Shown: positions 37,312 to 45,413 of the stretch, piece after piece
Layout of the letters: each line of letters starts with the position of its first letter
Numbering within the stretch: the first letter of the stretch is position 1
Assembly: GCF_000769405.2 (NCBI RefSeq)
Contig: NZ_CP053444.1
Coordinates: forward strand, 62,001 to 126,000
Reading direction: 5' to 3'
Origin: Rhizobium brockwellii
GTDB lineage: Bacteria; Pseudomonadota; Alphaproteobacteria; Rhizobiales; Rhizobiaceae
DNA: 64,000 bases
Made by a program: the position numbers and the translations under genes
The notes under the pieces: model-generated
Databases searched by the model: none
What the model saw: the letters and a program-made list of their open reading frames with translations, nothing else
Told to the model about the DNA's origin: nothing

Positions 37312-37590
37312 TGTAAGCGCGATTTTCCATGCGCATTGACGGCTGCGGCACCGCTGAAGCGCACTCGTACCGGGAGAGATACGCGGCTCTGTCGGGCCGC
37401 AGAGGTTTTGGAGAAGTTGAACGGTAGCAAGTCGCCGACGTCGGCCTCTTCGCCTCGCTGTGGCAACCCGGTGAGCACATCGCGCAGCCAAGTGAGTGGA
37501 TCGACGCCACAGGCGCGGCAAGTCGGCATCAAACTATAGATCACTGGCTCGCCTTGGCTCCGTCAGCGGTGTCGGGCACACATATTACTG
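37312..37590 (-). pseudogene. IS66 right end with duplicated tnpC 3' part
   Basis: The terminal repeat GTAAGCGCGATTTTCCATGC starts at 37312. Minus-strand coding next to it reads SLMPTCRACGVDPLTWLRDV and LTGLPQRGEEADVGDLLPFN, a second copy of the last 55 codons of the tnpC at 38147, with several differences (frameshift near 37550 and a changed end). The intact tnpC lacks a terminal repeat behind it, so this piece is likely the original or a neighbouring copy's right end. Confidence 0.75.
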
Positions 37591-37665
37591 ACCGGCGAAT
37601 ATCTCTGGCTGAAGGGAGCAAAGGCTTAGAGTGTCATTTCCGCCCCCAGCCGGAACCAACCCCTT

Positions 37666-38019
37666 TTATCGGATCGACATGCGGTAGCAGTGCTCTATCA
37701 TCCGTCCCCTAAGGTTAAGATCGGTCATGCCAAATCTATCGACGTAGCCCAGCCCCAGGGCGAGTATTCCCTGCCCGGCGACGTTGCCCGGGTTATGGCT
37801 GTAGTGAGCTACGGCCATTTCCTCTTCCTTCGTATAAGTGGCAGGGCCTTGCAGCAGAGAGACAATCGACTGGCCTCGGGCATTCAGCAATCCGGCTTCG
37901 CTTGCCAATCCGAGTTCAACCAATTTGGCTTTTGTCTCTTTGAAGGTTGACGGCGTCGTCTTTTGAAAATGTTCAAGCACGGCCTTAACTTCTTCGTCGG
38001 TGAAATTGGCATGCTCCAT
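37666..38019 (-). CDS. hypothetical protein carried within IS66-like ends
   Basis: 117 aa with a good ribosome binding site (GAGAGGA, 7 bases before the ATG). Starts MEHANFTDEEVKAVLEHFQK; probably mostly helical, followed by a Gly-rich stretch GNVAGQGILALGLGYVDRFG. No signal peptide, membrane segment or known motif. It sits between intact tnpC and the duplicated tnpC 3' end, so it may be a passenger gene or trapped plasmid DNA. Confidence 0.6.
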   Translation of the reverse strand: MEHANFTDEEVKAVLEHFQKTTPSTFKETKAKLVELGLASEAGLLNARGQSIVSLLQGPATYTKEEEMAVAHYSHNPGNVAGQGILALGLGYVDRFGMTDLNLRGRMIEHCYRMSIR

Positions 38020-38146
38020 GGAATGATCCTCTCAAAACAGGAAATCCGTAAAACCCTGTATAGAACCAGGGATATACCCGTGTCTCCTCCGAAAGCCAGA
38101 CCCTGGCTGCCCAGCTCGAGGCACTCCAACAACGTGACCTGTTGGC

Positions 38147-39736
38147 TTAGGCCGCAGAGGTTTTGGAGAGGTTGAACGGCAGCAGGTCGCCGATGTCGGC
38201 CGCTTCTTCGCGCTGCGGCAACTCAGTGAGCACGTGGCGCAGCCAGGTGAGCGGGTCGACGCCACAGGCGCGGCAGGTCAGCATCAAACTGTAGATCACG
38301 GCGCTGGCCTTGGCTCCGTCAGCGGTGTCGCTGAACAGCCACGATTTCCTGCCGGTGGCAAAAACTCTGATCTCGCGTTCCAGAATGTTGTTATCGATCG
38401 GCATCCTGCCGTCGCTGGTATAGCGCGTTAGATAATCCCATTGGTTCAGGGTGTAGGACACTGCATCACCGAGCTTGGTATCCGGCACGACCTTCGGCGC
38501 GATATTGTCGAGCCAAGTCTTCAGAGCGTTCAGGACAGGCAAGCTGTGTTGTTGCCGGAAGCGGCGAATGCAGTCTGCTTTCGTCTCGCCGGCATCTGGG
38601 GTTTTGTCTCTTGCCTGCTTTTCGATCCGGTAGAGCTGCTCGAAGAACCGGAGTGCCTGTTCCGGCGGTCCGCCTCCGTTCTTCCTGGTTTTGAGAGCCT
38701 CGACGAAGCGCCGCCGTGAATGGGCGATGCATCCGACATGGGTTGCGCCATGTAATGTGCGCCAGGCGGTGTAGCCATCGGTCACCAATATGCCGCGGTA
38801 GTCACCGAGAAAGGCCTGCGGGTGGACCTGGCCGCGGCCCGGTTGATAATCGAGAAGCACGATTGGCTCCTCACTATTCTCGCCGCTGCGATATGCCCAC
38901 ATGTACGACGTGCTGGTGGCTTCCTTGTCCTTTTCCTTCAGCACTTGAACTGTCGTCTCGTCACCATGAATGAGAGGCTGCGACTGAAGCCGCAATCTCA
39001 GCGCATCGTAGATGCGATGCAGGTGCCTCTCGCTCGAGCCGATCACCCAGTGCGCGAGAGCGCCCCGGCTGATCGGAACACCGGCCCGTTCGAATGTTTG
39101 CGCCACGCGGTAGAGCGGCGTGCCGTCGACGTATTTGTGGACGAGTGTGAAGGCCAGTGTCGAGGCAGTGGCAATGCTGCCCGGCAAGGGCTGCGGCGGC
39201 ATCGGTGCGATCACCACAGGCGTGTTGATCCCGGTGCGGTCGCAATGGCGGCAGGCGTATTTGAACCGCACATTCTGCAGAACCTTTGCCTTGACCTCGA
39301 TATGGAGCTGTTCGCTAACGGCCTCGCCCATGCGATGCATTTGACTGTCGCAGCAAGGGCAAGTTTTTTGATCGTCGGGTAGATCGTATTCGACACGCTC
39401 GCCCGGCAGGTCTTCCGGCAGAGGTCTGCGGCCCCGCTTTTTACGCGCGGCGCTATCGACTGCTGGCAGGCCTGTATCCGTAAGATCGGCGACGTCGTCG
39501 CCATAATCACGATCATCCTCGTCTGCGGCCTCTTCGGCCTCGTTGAAGATGCGATCGATGTGCTTTTCGCTGCGGGGGGCAAAACGATGGAGCTTTGCGA
39601 GTACCAGCTCTTCTTCCAGCTTGGCGACCCGCTGCGAGAGCGCTTCCTTCTCGGCTTTGAGCGCGGCGATTTCGGCGGCACTTGCCGCCAACTGCGCCAT
39701 CAGCTCTGCAACATCAGGTTCGCCGGTTTGGGTCAT
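38147..39736 (-). CDS. tnpC: IS66-family transposase TnpC
   Basis: 529 aa. N-terminal leucine zipper (EIAALKAEKEALSQRVAKLE), HTH region, the zinc finger CPCCDSQMHRMGEA / YACRHCDRTG, and the DDE_Tnp_IS66 core (HGDETTVQVLK with Asp, LVTDGYTAWR with Asp, DNNILEREIRVFATGRKSW with Glu), ending ACGVDPLTWLRHVL. Intact; same strand as tnpA and tnpB. Confidence 0.95.
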   Translation of the reverse strand: MTQTGEPDVAELMAQLAASAAEIAALKAEKEALSQRVAKLEEELVLAKLHRFAPRSEKHIDRIFNEAEEAADEDDRDYGDDVADLTDTGLPAVDSAARKKRGRRPLPEDLPGERVEYDLPDDQKTCPCCDSQMHRMGEAVSEQLHIEVKAKVLQNVRFKYACRHCDRTGINTPVVIAPMPPQPLPGSIATASTLAFTLVHKYVDGTPLYRVAQTFERAGVPISRGALAHWVIGSSERHLHRIYDALRLRLQSQPLIHGDETTVQVLKEKDKEATSTSYMWAYRSGENSEEPIVLLDYQPGRGQVHPQAFLGDYRGILVTDGYTAWRTLHGATHVGCIAHSRRRFVEALKTRKNGGGPPEQALRFFEQLYRIEKQARDKTPDAGETKADCIRRFRQQHSLPVLNALKTWLDNIAPKVVPDTKLGDAVSYTLNQWDYLTRYTSDGRMPIDNNILEREIRVFATGRKSWLFSDTADGAKASAVIYSLMLTCRACGVDPLTWLRHVLTELPQREEAADIGDLLPFNLSKTSAA

Positions 39737-39788
39737 CCCAGTTTTGAATCTGAACCGCGTCGCCGCGTCAACAGATCAACACGCCACC

Positions 39789-40142
39789 TCAGCCGGCAAT
39801 CTGATATTGCCGCACAGGATGACGGATCATCGCATCGATATCGATCCCGTCGAGAATCCAGTGCAGCTGCTCGGTCGTCAGTGTGACCACCGGCACCTCT
39901 CGGCGCGGCCATCGGAACTTGTCTTCGGTTAACCGCTTCAGGACCAGCACGAACCCGGACCGATCAAAGAACAGCAGCTTCACCCGGTCACGCCGACGGT
40001 TGCAGAAGGCAAACACTGCAGGAGCAAACGGGTCCAGCGCCATCGTCTCCTGGACCAGGACCGCAAGGCTGTTGATGCCCGCCCGGAAGTCGATCGGTTC
40101 GCGGTGCAGGTAGACTTGAAGATCAGCGCCAAGCTTAAACAT
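39789..40142 (-). CDS. tnpB: IS66-family accessory protein TnpB
   Basis: 117 aa: LGADLQVYLHREPIDFRAGI, FAPAVFAFCNRRRDRVKLLF, RSGFVLVLKRL and KFRWP match the IS66 Orf2 family, needed for transposition. Start overlaps the tnpA stop (8 bases). Confidence 0.93.
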   Translation of the reverse strand: MFKLGADLQVYLHREPIDFRAGINSLAVLVQETMALDPFAPAVFAFCNRRRDRVKLLFFDRSGFVLVLKRLTEDKFRWPRREVPVVTLTTEQLHWILDGIDIDAMIRHPVRQYQIAG

Positions 40143-40569
40143 GACCCAGAGCTCCGATTATTGCCGTCAATGCGTTGAGATCGCTGCACTCCAGCGTCAA
40201 TCTCACACCATTCGGCAGTGACGCACTCACCTTTGCTGGAGAGGTCAGGGGGCCGCTTCTCTCCGTCGTCGGCAATCGCTCTTCGCGATCCGTGGCAGGC
40301 ATCTCAATGTCGAACTCGCTGCTCGGGGCGGCGATCTGAACGGGAATAAACGCAGATGACGAAGACGGCGATAATGGATGGGCCTGGGTGTGTTTCCTGA
40401 TCCATTTCCAAACGAGGTTCGCGTTGACCCCGTGTACTCGCGCAAGTTTCGATACTGATGCGCCGGGTTCAAGGCATGCCGCAACTAGGCGATCTTTCGA
40501 ACCTGGATCGAAGCGGCGCCTTCCATTCCGACCAACCAGCCGCACGGCGAGTTTTTGACCTTCATCCAT
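40135..40569 (-). CDS. tnpA: IS66-family accessory protein TnpA
   Basis: 144 aa from the ATG at 40569. Helix-turn-helix of the IS3/IS66 type: LVAACLEPGASVSKLARVHG then VNANLVWKWIRKH. First gene of the IS66 set. Confidence 0.88.
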   Translation of the reverse strand: MDEGQKLAVRLVGRNGRRRFDPGSKDRLVAACLEPGASVSKLARVHGVNANLVWKWIRKHTQAHPLSPSSSSAFIPVQIAAPSSEFDIEMPATDREERLPTTERSGPLTSPAKVSASLPNGVRLTLECSDLNALTAIIGALGHV

Positions 40570-40631
40570 AACTTGGTGTCCACCTCTTTTAGGTGGACAC
40601 CTCATGCCAAAGCTCACTCAACTACAGAAGG

Positions 40632-40652
40632 TGCGGTGAAATTCGCGGTTAC
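40632..40652 (-). repeat. probable IS66 left terminal repeat
   Basis: On the minus strand GTAACCGCGAATTTCACCGC resembles the right end GTAAGCGCGATTTTCCATGC. It lies about 65 bases upstream of tnpA. It marks the boundary between the IS and the proteasome-like gene. Confidence 0.5.
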
Positions 40653-40655
40653 AGC

Positions 40656-41189
40656 CTATTGCGTAGCCGTGCCCCGATATTTCCGGAAAAGTCGAACGAC
40701 GCGCCCGATCTTTGACGGTTGGTTGGCGTCGGACGTATCGAGCTGCAAGGTCACAATAGGAGGTTCGGAGAAGGGATCGCACTCGATAGCCACGTTAACG
40801 GCGCCTAACATGTCAGCGCCGGCCCTGAAGGCGCCCAGCGCGTACGCACAACCCGAGCCTATCGCGATGAAGTCGGCCTCGATCGGGCCGGAAGGATAAA
40901 TGCTGTTGTTGAAGAAAAATCTCGAGCCATCGACCTTTACCAGGAGCGCCTCAAAATCGGGCTCGTTCGTGCCAAACGCTTCCTTGCTCATGCCCCCCGT
41001 CACCCACTGCGTGACGAATTCATTCATACCGGGAACGGTGGACGAGACGCCGAGCAGCGAGCCTTTGTATTTCCCTGCCTCGATCCGGTGAATCTTCCTC
41101 TTGGCGCCGATCGGATGGCTGCTGCCGGAGAAGGCGCGGCTGTCAGAGGCCATTCTCCGAATCTTGGCGTCGTAGACGATGGTGGTCAT
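40656..41189 (-). CDS. proteasome/HslV-like Ntn-hydrolase family protein
   Basis: 177 aa from the ATG at 41189 (MTTIVYDAKIRRMASDSRAF). The opening resembles proteasome-beta/HslV-like peptidases, where TTIVY provides the N-terminal nucleophile Thr after Met removal; SDSRAFSG and GSGCAYALGAFRAGADMLGA match the later strand-helix of the fold (HslV: GSGGNYALAAA). HslV itself keeps TTI and is about 175 aa, so size and motifs agree, but no HslU ATPase is adjacent. The gene ends at the IS66 end and starts 12 bases after a fixA fragment, in line with the nifB-fdxN-nifT group. Substrate unknown. Confidence 0.6.
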   Translation of the reverse strand: MTTIVYDAKIRRMASDSRAFSGSSHPIGAKRKIHRIEAGKYKGSLLGVSSTVPGMNEFVTQWVTGGMSKEAFGTNEPDFEALLVKVDGSRFFFNNSIYPSGPIEADFIAIGSGCAYALGAFRAGADMLGAVNVAIECDPFSEPPIVTLQLDTSDANQPSKIGRVVRLFRKYRGTATQ

Positions 41190-41200
41190 ACACCGAGCCC

Positions 41201-41299
41201 TCACTTGATGCGCTTCGGGCGCCTGATGGTGTTCGTAACCGACTGAAACCGGACCTGTGCCGAGTCAGGCACTTGCTTTATGCAAGCCGCGATATTCAT
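41201..41299 (-). pseudogene. duplicated 5' end of fixA
   Basis: 32 codons matching the start of fixA (MNIAACIKQVPDSAQVRFQS against MNIVVCIKQVPDSAQIRVHP, then VTNTI). It diverges after 26 residues and stops at once. About 60 bases upstream are only weakly similar to the fixA leader. Confidence 0.75.
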
Positions 41300-41508
41300 G
41301 TGTTCCCGGGCTGCAAGCGAATGCTGTCTTGGTGTCTCGGGTTGTTCATGCGCGAAATGAAAAACGTAATCGTAAGATTGGGCATGTTTATCCTCCACGT
41401 GAACCAATGCCGTTATTTCACAAGATGGCTGCGCCAGCCGTTCCCTTCGCACATCGGCAGCCGCCGCTGTCGAAAGTCCGATGTTCGGTCCGCCCGTGTC
41501 AGTCCTGA
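41300..41508. other. spacer between nifT and the fixA fragment
   Basis: About 200 bases. No clear promoter or gene; short frames only. NifZ, often next to nifT, is not recognised. Confidence 0.3.
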
Positions 41509-41709
41509 TCATTGCTTCCTCGCCTCGACTGTGATGGGTAAGCGGGTGCTCTGCGCTAGGTCGGGGAGGGCGAGGAGCCATCCGTTCCTTAGCAATACAA
41601 AGCCGCCCCACAAGTCATGACTCTCCACCGCAACAACCGGCTCCTCGACATCCTTTTTGGACATATAGATCGACAAGCCGGCCCCATTTCTCCGGATCAT
41701 TGCTTTCAT
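41509..41709 (-). CDS. nifT: NifT/FixU protein
   Basis: 66 aa, the exact size of the NifT/FixU family: MKAMIRRNGAGLSIYMSKKD, VEEPVVAV, LWGGFVLLRNGWLLALPDL and the conserved TRLPITVEAR end. Function is still unclear; it is linked to nitrogenase maturation. It lies 170 bases after fdxN on the same strand, with a strong hairpin between them. Confidence 0.88.
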   Translation of the reverse strand: MKAMIRRNGAGLSIYMSKKDVEEPVVAVESHDLWGGFVLLRNGWLLALPDLAQSTRLPITVEARKQ

Positions 41710-41814
41710 TTACTGTACCTCGTTTTACACGTGCTCCATTTCGCACCCGTTGGAACCGACGATGCTGCCACGCTCAACCACCTCATTGTTCCATGGGTTG
41801 CTGTCGAGGAGGAT

Positions 41815-41848
41815 GCCCGCCTGCGCCAAAATGCTTTCGCAGGCGGGC
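41815..41848 (-). terminator. hairpin between fdxN and nifT
   Basis: GCCCGCCTGCG pairs with CGCAGGCGGGC around a 12-base loop. There is no T-run on the minus strand, so it may attenuate or protect the fdxN mRNA rather than end it. Confidence 0.5.
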
Positions 41849-41876
41849 CCCTTTTGCTTTCGTTTAGTACGGCTGC

Positions 41877-42071
41877 TCAGGCAGGAACGCAGGTGTTCGG
41901 CATGGGGCAAATGGCTCTGCATTTGGGCGCGTCAAACTCAATCCTGCACTCGGTGCATATTTTAGGATCGACCACGAATCTGTCAGTTTTGAAACTGATT
42001 GCGCCTGAGGGGCACTCAAATTCGCATGCGCCGCATTGGGTGCATTGTGAGGCGATGATTTTGAAGGCCAT
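41877..42071 (-). CDS. fdxN: 2[4Fe-4S] ferredoxin FdxN
   Basis: 64 aa. Cluster motifs [18 protein letters not shown] and [18 protein letters not shown], the second with the long insertion typical of FdxN. It gives electrons to nitrogenase and supports NifB in FeMo-co assembly; in several rhizobia it is needed for fixation. It follows nifB by 33 bases in one transcription unit. Confidence 0.93.
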   Translation of the reverse strand: MAFKIIASQCTQCGACEFECPSGAISFKTDRFVVDPKICTECRIEFDAPKCRAICPMPNTCVPA

Positions 42072-42104
42072 GATTCAGCTCCTCTGGTTTAGTCAAAGCG
42101 TGTG

Positions 42105-43577
42105 TCAAGTCGCGGCTGCTAAAGCGTCGTCGTGAAGCACCGCGCTATAATGAGCGTCGATTGCCTGCTCGATGTAGGAGCCGCCATAAGCGCCCGTTGC
42201 TCGAACACCTCGGCGTGCGAGTTTATTCGTAGGGCCCTTGCCGATCTGAGAACAAATCAGCAAATCTAAGCCTTCGAGCGCATTGATGATACTGTTGAGA
42301 GTAGCCTCCTCCCCCCATCCACCAAGGCAGTACGGGTCGATCTTCAGGTGACCAATCAATCCGATGCCTTTTTGACAGACTGAGAAAATTTGTAGTTCCT
42401 GCGCGTGACCGAAATGTTCATTGACCCGGCCTCCACCTTTGGTGGTTACAGCAATAAGGAGAAGTTCGTCAGATGGACCTGAGACCGATGTGGCCGCGCC
42501 CCTTGCTTCCAATGTTTGGGCGCGTCGCTCGCGCTCGATCAACTTGCGATAGGCATTGCGCTTGCCACTGTCGTTGGTCGCTTCAGCTGGGAGTTGGGAA
42601 ATCTTGAATTCGTTTGCGCGATCATCACTGAGCAGACCGACTGCATCGGCGCGGCACTGGCGGCAATGGCGCATCACCTTCGTGTCGCCTTCAAGCCGAT
42701 CCCGGAGCGCGATTAGTTCGGAAGGTGTAGGGCAACGCTGATCGTTCATGCCATAGAAAGTGCCATGTGTAGGCTCTGAAATCAGGGGCATTACGTTGTG
42801 CATGAACGCACCCCTGTCCTTGACCCACTTGTTAACATCGATGAGATGCTCGTCGTTGACGCCTGGGATCATCACGGAATTGACCTTGATGAGGATGCCG
42901 CGTTCTGCCAGCATTTCGAGCCCCAACATTTGCCTCTCATGAAGGATCCTGGACGCGTCGATACCGTTGTAGCGGCGGCCGTCATAGAATATCCAGGGGT
43001 AGATCTTGGTCCCGATCTTCGGATCTACCATGTTGATGGTGATCGTCACGTGCCCGACATTCATGTCGACAAGCTCGTCGACATGTTCAGGAAGTGCGAG
43101 ACCATTGGTCGAGATGCAAAGCTTGACGTCAGGGATTTCCCGGGCGATCGGTATGAGCGTCGCCTTTGTTTTCCTCCAATCGTAGCAGGCATCGCCTGGC
43201 CCGGCGATGCCCACCACCGAAAGCTGCGGCACTTCGTTGGCGACCGCCATGGCCCTGCGCAGCGCCTGGTCGGGAGTGAGCCTATGGGATGCTACTCCTG
43301 GCCTGCTTTCGTTGGCGCAGTCGTATTTTCGATTGCAGTAATTGCATTGGATATTGCAGGCTGGTGCGACCGCGAGATGCATCCGCGCGAAATAGAGATG
43401 CGCCTCCCGCGAGAAGCACGGGTGGTCTTTGATCTTTTCAATGATTGCTGGAGCCATACCATTCGGCTCTGAACTACCACGGGATGAAGACGCATGGTCA
43501 CCGAACGTTGTTGCCCCCGGCTCGCGTGCGGCAGGTGCTGTGTTGGTGATCCTACACTTACTCATCCCTCTGGACAT
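42105..43577 (-). CDS. nifB: FeMo cofactor biosynthesis protein NifB
   Basis: 490 aa from the ATG at 43577. A longer frame to 43646 is rejected because the sigma-54 promoter (43615-43631) lies inside it, and GGAG sits 6 bases before 43577. Radical SAM motif CNIQCNYCNRKYDC (C-x3-C-x2-C) near residue 72, GIAGPGDACYD, and a C-terminal NifX-like domain (AVTTKGGGRVNEHFGHAQEL). It makes NifB-co, the iron-sulfur-carbide precursor of FeMo-co, from SAM and FeS clusters. Co-transcribed with fdxN. Confidence 0.95.
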   Translation of the reverse strand: MSRGMSKCRITNTAPAAREPGATTFGDHASSSRGSSEPNGMAPAIIEKIKDHPCFSREAHLYFARMHLAVAPACNIQCNYCNRKYDCANESRPGVASHRLTPDQALRRAMAVANEVPQLSVVGIAGPGDACYDWRKTKATLIPIAREIPDVKLCISTNGLALPEHVDELVDMNVGHVTITINMVDPKIGTKIYPWIFYDGRRYNGIDASRILHERQMLGLEMLAERGILIKVNSVMIPGVNDEHLIDVNKWVKDRGAFMHNVMPLISEPTHGTFYGMNDQRCPTPSELIALRDRLEGDTKVMRHCRQCRADAVGLLSDDRANEFKISQLPAEATNDSGKRNAYRKLIERERRAQTLEARGAATSVSGPSDELLLIAVTTKGGGRVNEHFGHAQELQIFSVCQKGIGLIGHLKIDPYCLGGWGEEATLNSIINALEGLDLLICSQIGKGPTNKLARRGVRATGAYGGSYIEQAIDAHYSAVLHDDALAAAT

Positions 43578-43614
43578 TACGAACTCCAATGACGCTTGAA
43601 AGCTCAGTTCCGCG

Positions 43615-43631
43615 AGCAAGAGCGATGCCAG
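43615..43631 (-). promoter_or_regulatory. sigma-54 promoter of nifB
   Basis: CTGGCATCGCTCTTGCT on the minus strand has the GG and GC of the -24/-12 elements ten bases apart. The start site should be near 43604, 27 bases before the nifB ATG. Confidence 0.85.
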
Positions 43632-43703
43632 TCTGAGAAACGTCACCCTGCCAGCTGGGTATGCTCTTCGTTGTCCGGTTTAGACCTCTTTGCTACAGGG
43701 TTT

Positions 43704-43719
43704 CGTCGGAGACACGACA
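43704..43719 (-). promoter_or_regulatory. NifA upstream activator site before nifB, imperfect
   Basis: On the minus strand TGT-CGTGTCTCCG-ACG, one base from TGT-N10-ACA, about 75 bases upstream of the -24 element. Confidence 0.55.
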
Positions 43720-43819
43720 GGGCCGCTTGGTAGACCTTGTCGGGTGGGGGAAACTAGAATTGCCGGGCGTCAGTTGGGCGCGACCTGCCGCAGCAGGTCT
43801 GCACCAATGACCTCCTTGA

Positions 43820-45001
43820 CTAGAAGAGTTTTCGTTCGATCCCGTGCCGGCGCAGAGAGTAACCGACCTGTCGCGGCGTACGACCAAGGAGCCGCGCAGC
43901 TTTAGCCTGATTCCCTCCGGCCGTCGCCATCGCCTGTACCAACCGTTCTCTGCCGATCAGACCTGAGTGTCCCATTACGGCTTCGGCCGCGAAGACGGCG
44001 GCATCACGCGGCTGTCCCGTTGACACGGTTTCACCTCGAGCGAGCCCATGAACTGCGCCCTTGCCCTCTCGCTCGGCAACCGCCTTTTTGAGGAGCGGGG
44101 AATAGCATCGACCCTGTTCACAGGCGAGATCTTGAGGAATGATGACGTCCGAACGGGCGAGCGTTGCGGTCCTCTGTATGCAGTTTTGCAGCTCACGAAT
44201 ATTGCCTGGGAACTCGCATTTCGAAAGGATATCAAGTGTGGAGGGTGCAAAGCTTAACGAACGGCCGTTCTCCTTGTTGAAACGCCGAAGGAATAATTGG
44301 GCCAAACGCGGGATGTCACCGTCGCGTTGCCTCAGTGGTGGCAAAGTGATCGGTACGACATTGATCCGGTAATACAGGTCGGCTCTGAATTCTCCCGCCG
44401 CCACGGCCGTTTCAAGATCCTTATTGGTCGCGCAAATCAACCTGACATTGACTTTCAATGTTCTGGTCCCACCGACGCGCTCAAGTTCGCCTTCCTGCAA
44501 GACGCGCAGCAACTTGGCCTGGAACTCCGCCGAGATTTCTCCTATTTCGTCGAGCAGCAAAGTTCCACCGTGCGCCAGTTCGAACCGACCTTCTTTCGGA
44601 GAGGTAGCGCCGGTGAAGGCGCCTTTCTCGTGCCCGAAAAGTTCCGATTCCAGAACGCCTGCCGACAGCGCAGCGCAATTCAACTTTACGAAGGGCTTTT
44701 CACGGCGCGACGAAGAATCGTGTATCAGCTTTGCAAAGAATTCTTTGCCCGTGCCGCTCTCACCTCTCAACAGAACAGGCGAGTTGCTCCTTGCGACAAT
44801 CTGGGCAATTTCAAAAACCTCCTTGAGTGCGGCACTCTCGCCGACAATTTCAGCACCCGGCCGCACTGCAGATTTGGGCGTCGTCTCATCATCTGATCCA
44901 GCCACGGGGCTACTCCATTCAGCACGTGGTTCAGAGTGCTTTGGGCACTCAGGACAGTCCTGGAACGTCCTCCGCGCTACATATTGGACTTTGAAGGTCA
45001 A
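43820..45001 (-). CDS. nifA: NifA, nitrogen-fixation activator lacking the GAF domain
   Basis: 393 aa. The AAA+ sigma-54 activation domain has Walker A RGESGTGKEFF (about residues 79-89), GAFTGAT (127-133, contacts sigma-54), Walker B GTLLLDEIGE and RADLYYRINVVPITLPPL. The linker keeps the oxygen-sensing C-x4-C (CEQGRC), and the C-terminal HTH is NQAKAARLLGRTPRQVGYSL. Most rhizobial NifA proteins have about 520-580 aa with an N-terminal GAF domain; here only about 50 residues precede the AAA+ core. R. leguminosarum bv. trifolii NifA is known to lack this domain. It sits between fixX and nifB. Confidence 0.93.
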   Translation of the reverse strand: MTFKVQYVARRTFQDCPECPKHSEPRAEWSSPVAGSDDETTPKSAVRPGAEIVGESAALKEVFEIAQIVARSNSPVLLRGESGTGKEFFAKLIHDSSSRREKPFVKLNCAALSAGVLESELFGHEKGAFTGATSPKEGRFELAHGGTLLLDEIGEISAEFQAKLLRVLQEGELERVGGTRTLKVNVRLICATNKDLETAVAAGEFRADLYYRINVVPITLPPLRQRDGDIPRLAQLFLRRFNKENGRSLSFAPSTLDILSKCEFPGNIRELQNCIQRTATLARSDVIIPQDLACEQGRCYSPLLKKAVAEREGKGAVHGLARGETVSTGQPRDAAVFAAEAVMGHSGLIGRERLVQAMATAGGNQAKAARLLGRTPRQVGYSLRRHGIERKLF

Positions 45002-45104
45002 TAAAAATTACAAATTGGTAGGGGCGCCCCATCAGCCGGTTCGTCATTGTTTGCTTACCCTGCGTTTGCAACCGAGTGGCTGTATCGACTACAGAAGAAG
45101 CTGT

Positions 45105-45401
45105 TCATCCAAACTTGAAGAGAACGCCGAACCCACCCCGTGGATACGTCCACTCAATGTCGCCGTCGGGTCCGCATAACACGTTGCACGTCCCGCATTC
45201 CAGGCAGCCATCGGAAACGATGATTACCTGACGTCTGTCGTTCAGCTGGTAGCATTTCGCCGGACACACTTGCGTCAAGGCGATCAGGTTTTGGGTTGGA
45301 AACAGGTGTTTCCTGACCGATATGTGTGGGCGGCCCGGGTCAACCAGATATCGGTTCTGGTAAAGCTTGTCCTCAACTCGCCGTTTAACGATGGCCTTCA
45401 T
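45105..45401 (-). CDS. fixX: ferredoxin-like protein FixX
   Basis: 98 aa with [18 protein letters not shown] and the 4Fe-4S ligands [20 protein letters not shown]. It completes the FixABCX complex, passing electrons from FixC toward ubiquinone/ferredoxin. It follows fixC by 12 bases. Confidence 0.95.
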   Translation of the reverse strand: MKAIVKRRVEDKLYQNRYLVDPGRPHISVRKHLFPTQNLIALTQVCPAKCYQLNDRRQVIIVSDGCLECGTCNVLCGPDGDIEWTYPRGGFGVLFKFG

Positions 45402-45413
45402 CTGGATCTCCTT

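Noticed and set aside
43578..43646. Longer nifB starting at 43646 with a hydrophobic N-terminus
   Set aside because: The sigma-54 promoter lies inside this stretch, so the longer form could not be made from it; the hydrophobic translation is a by-product of the promoter sequence.
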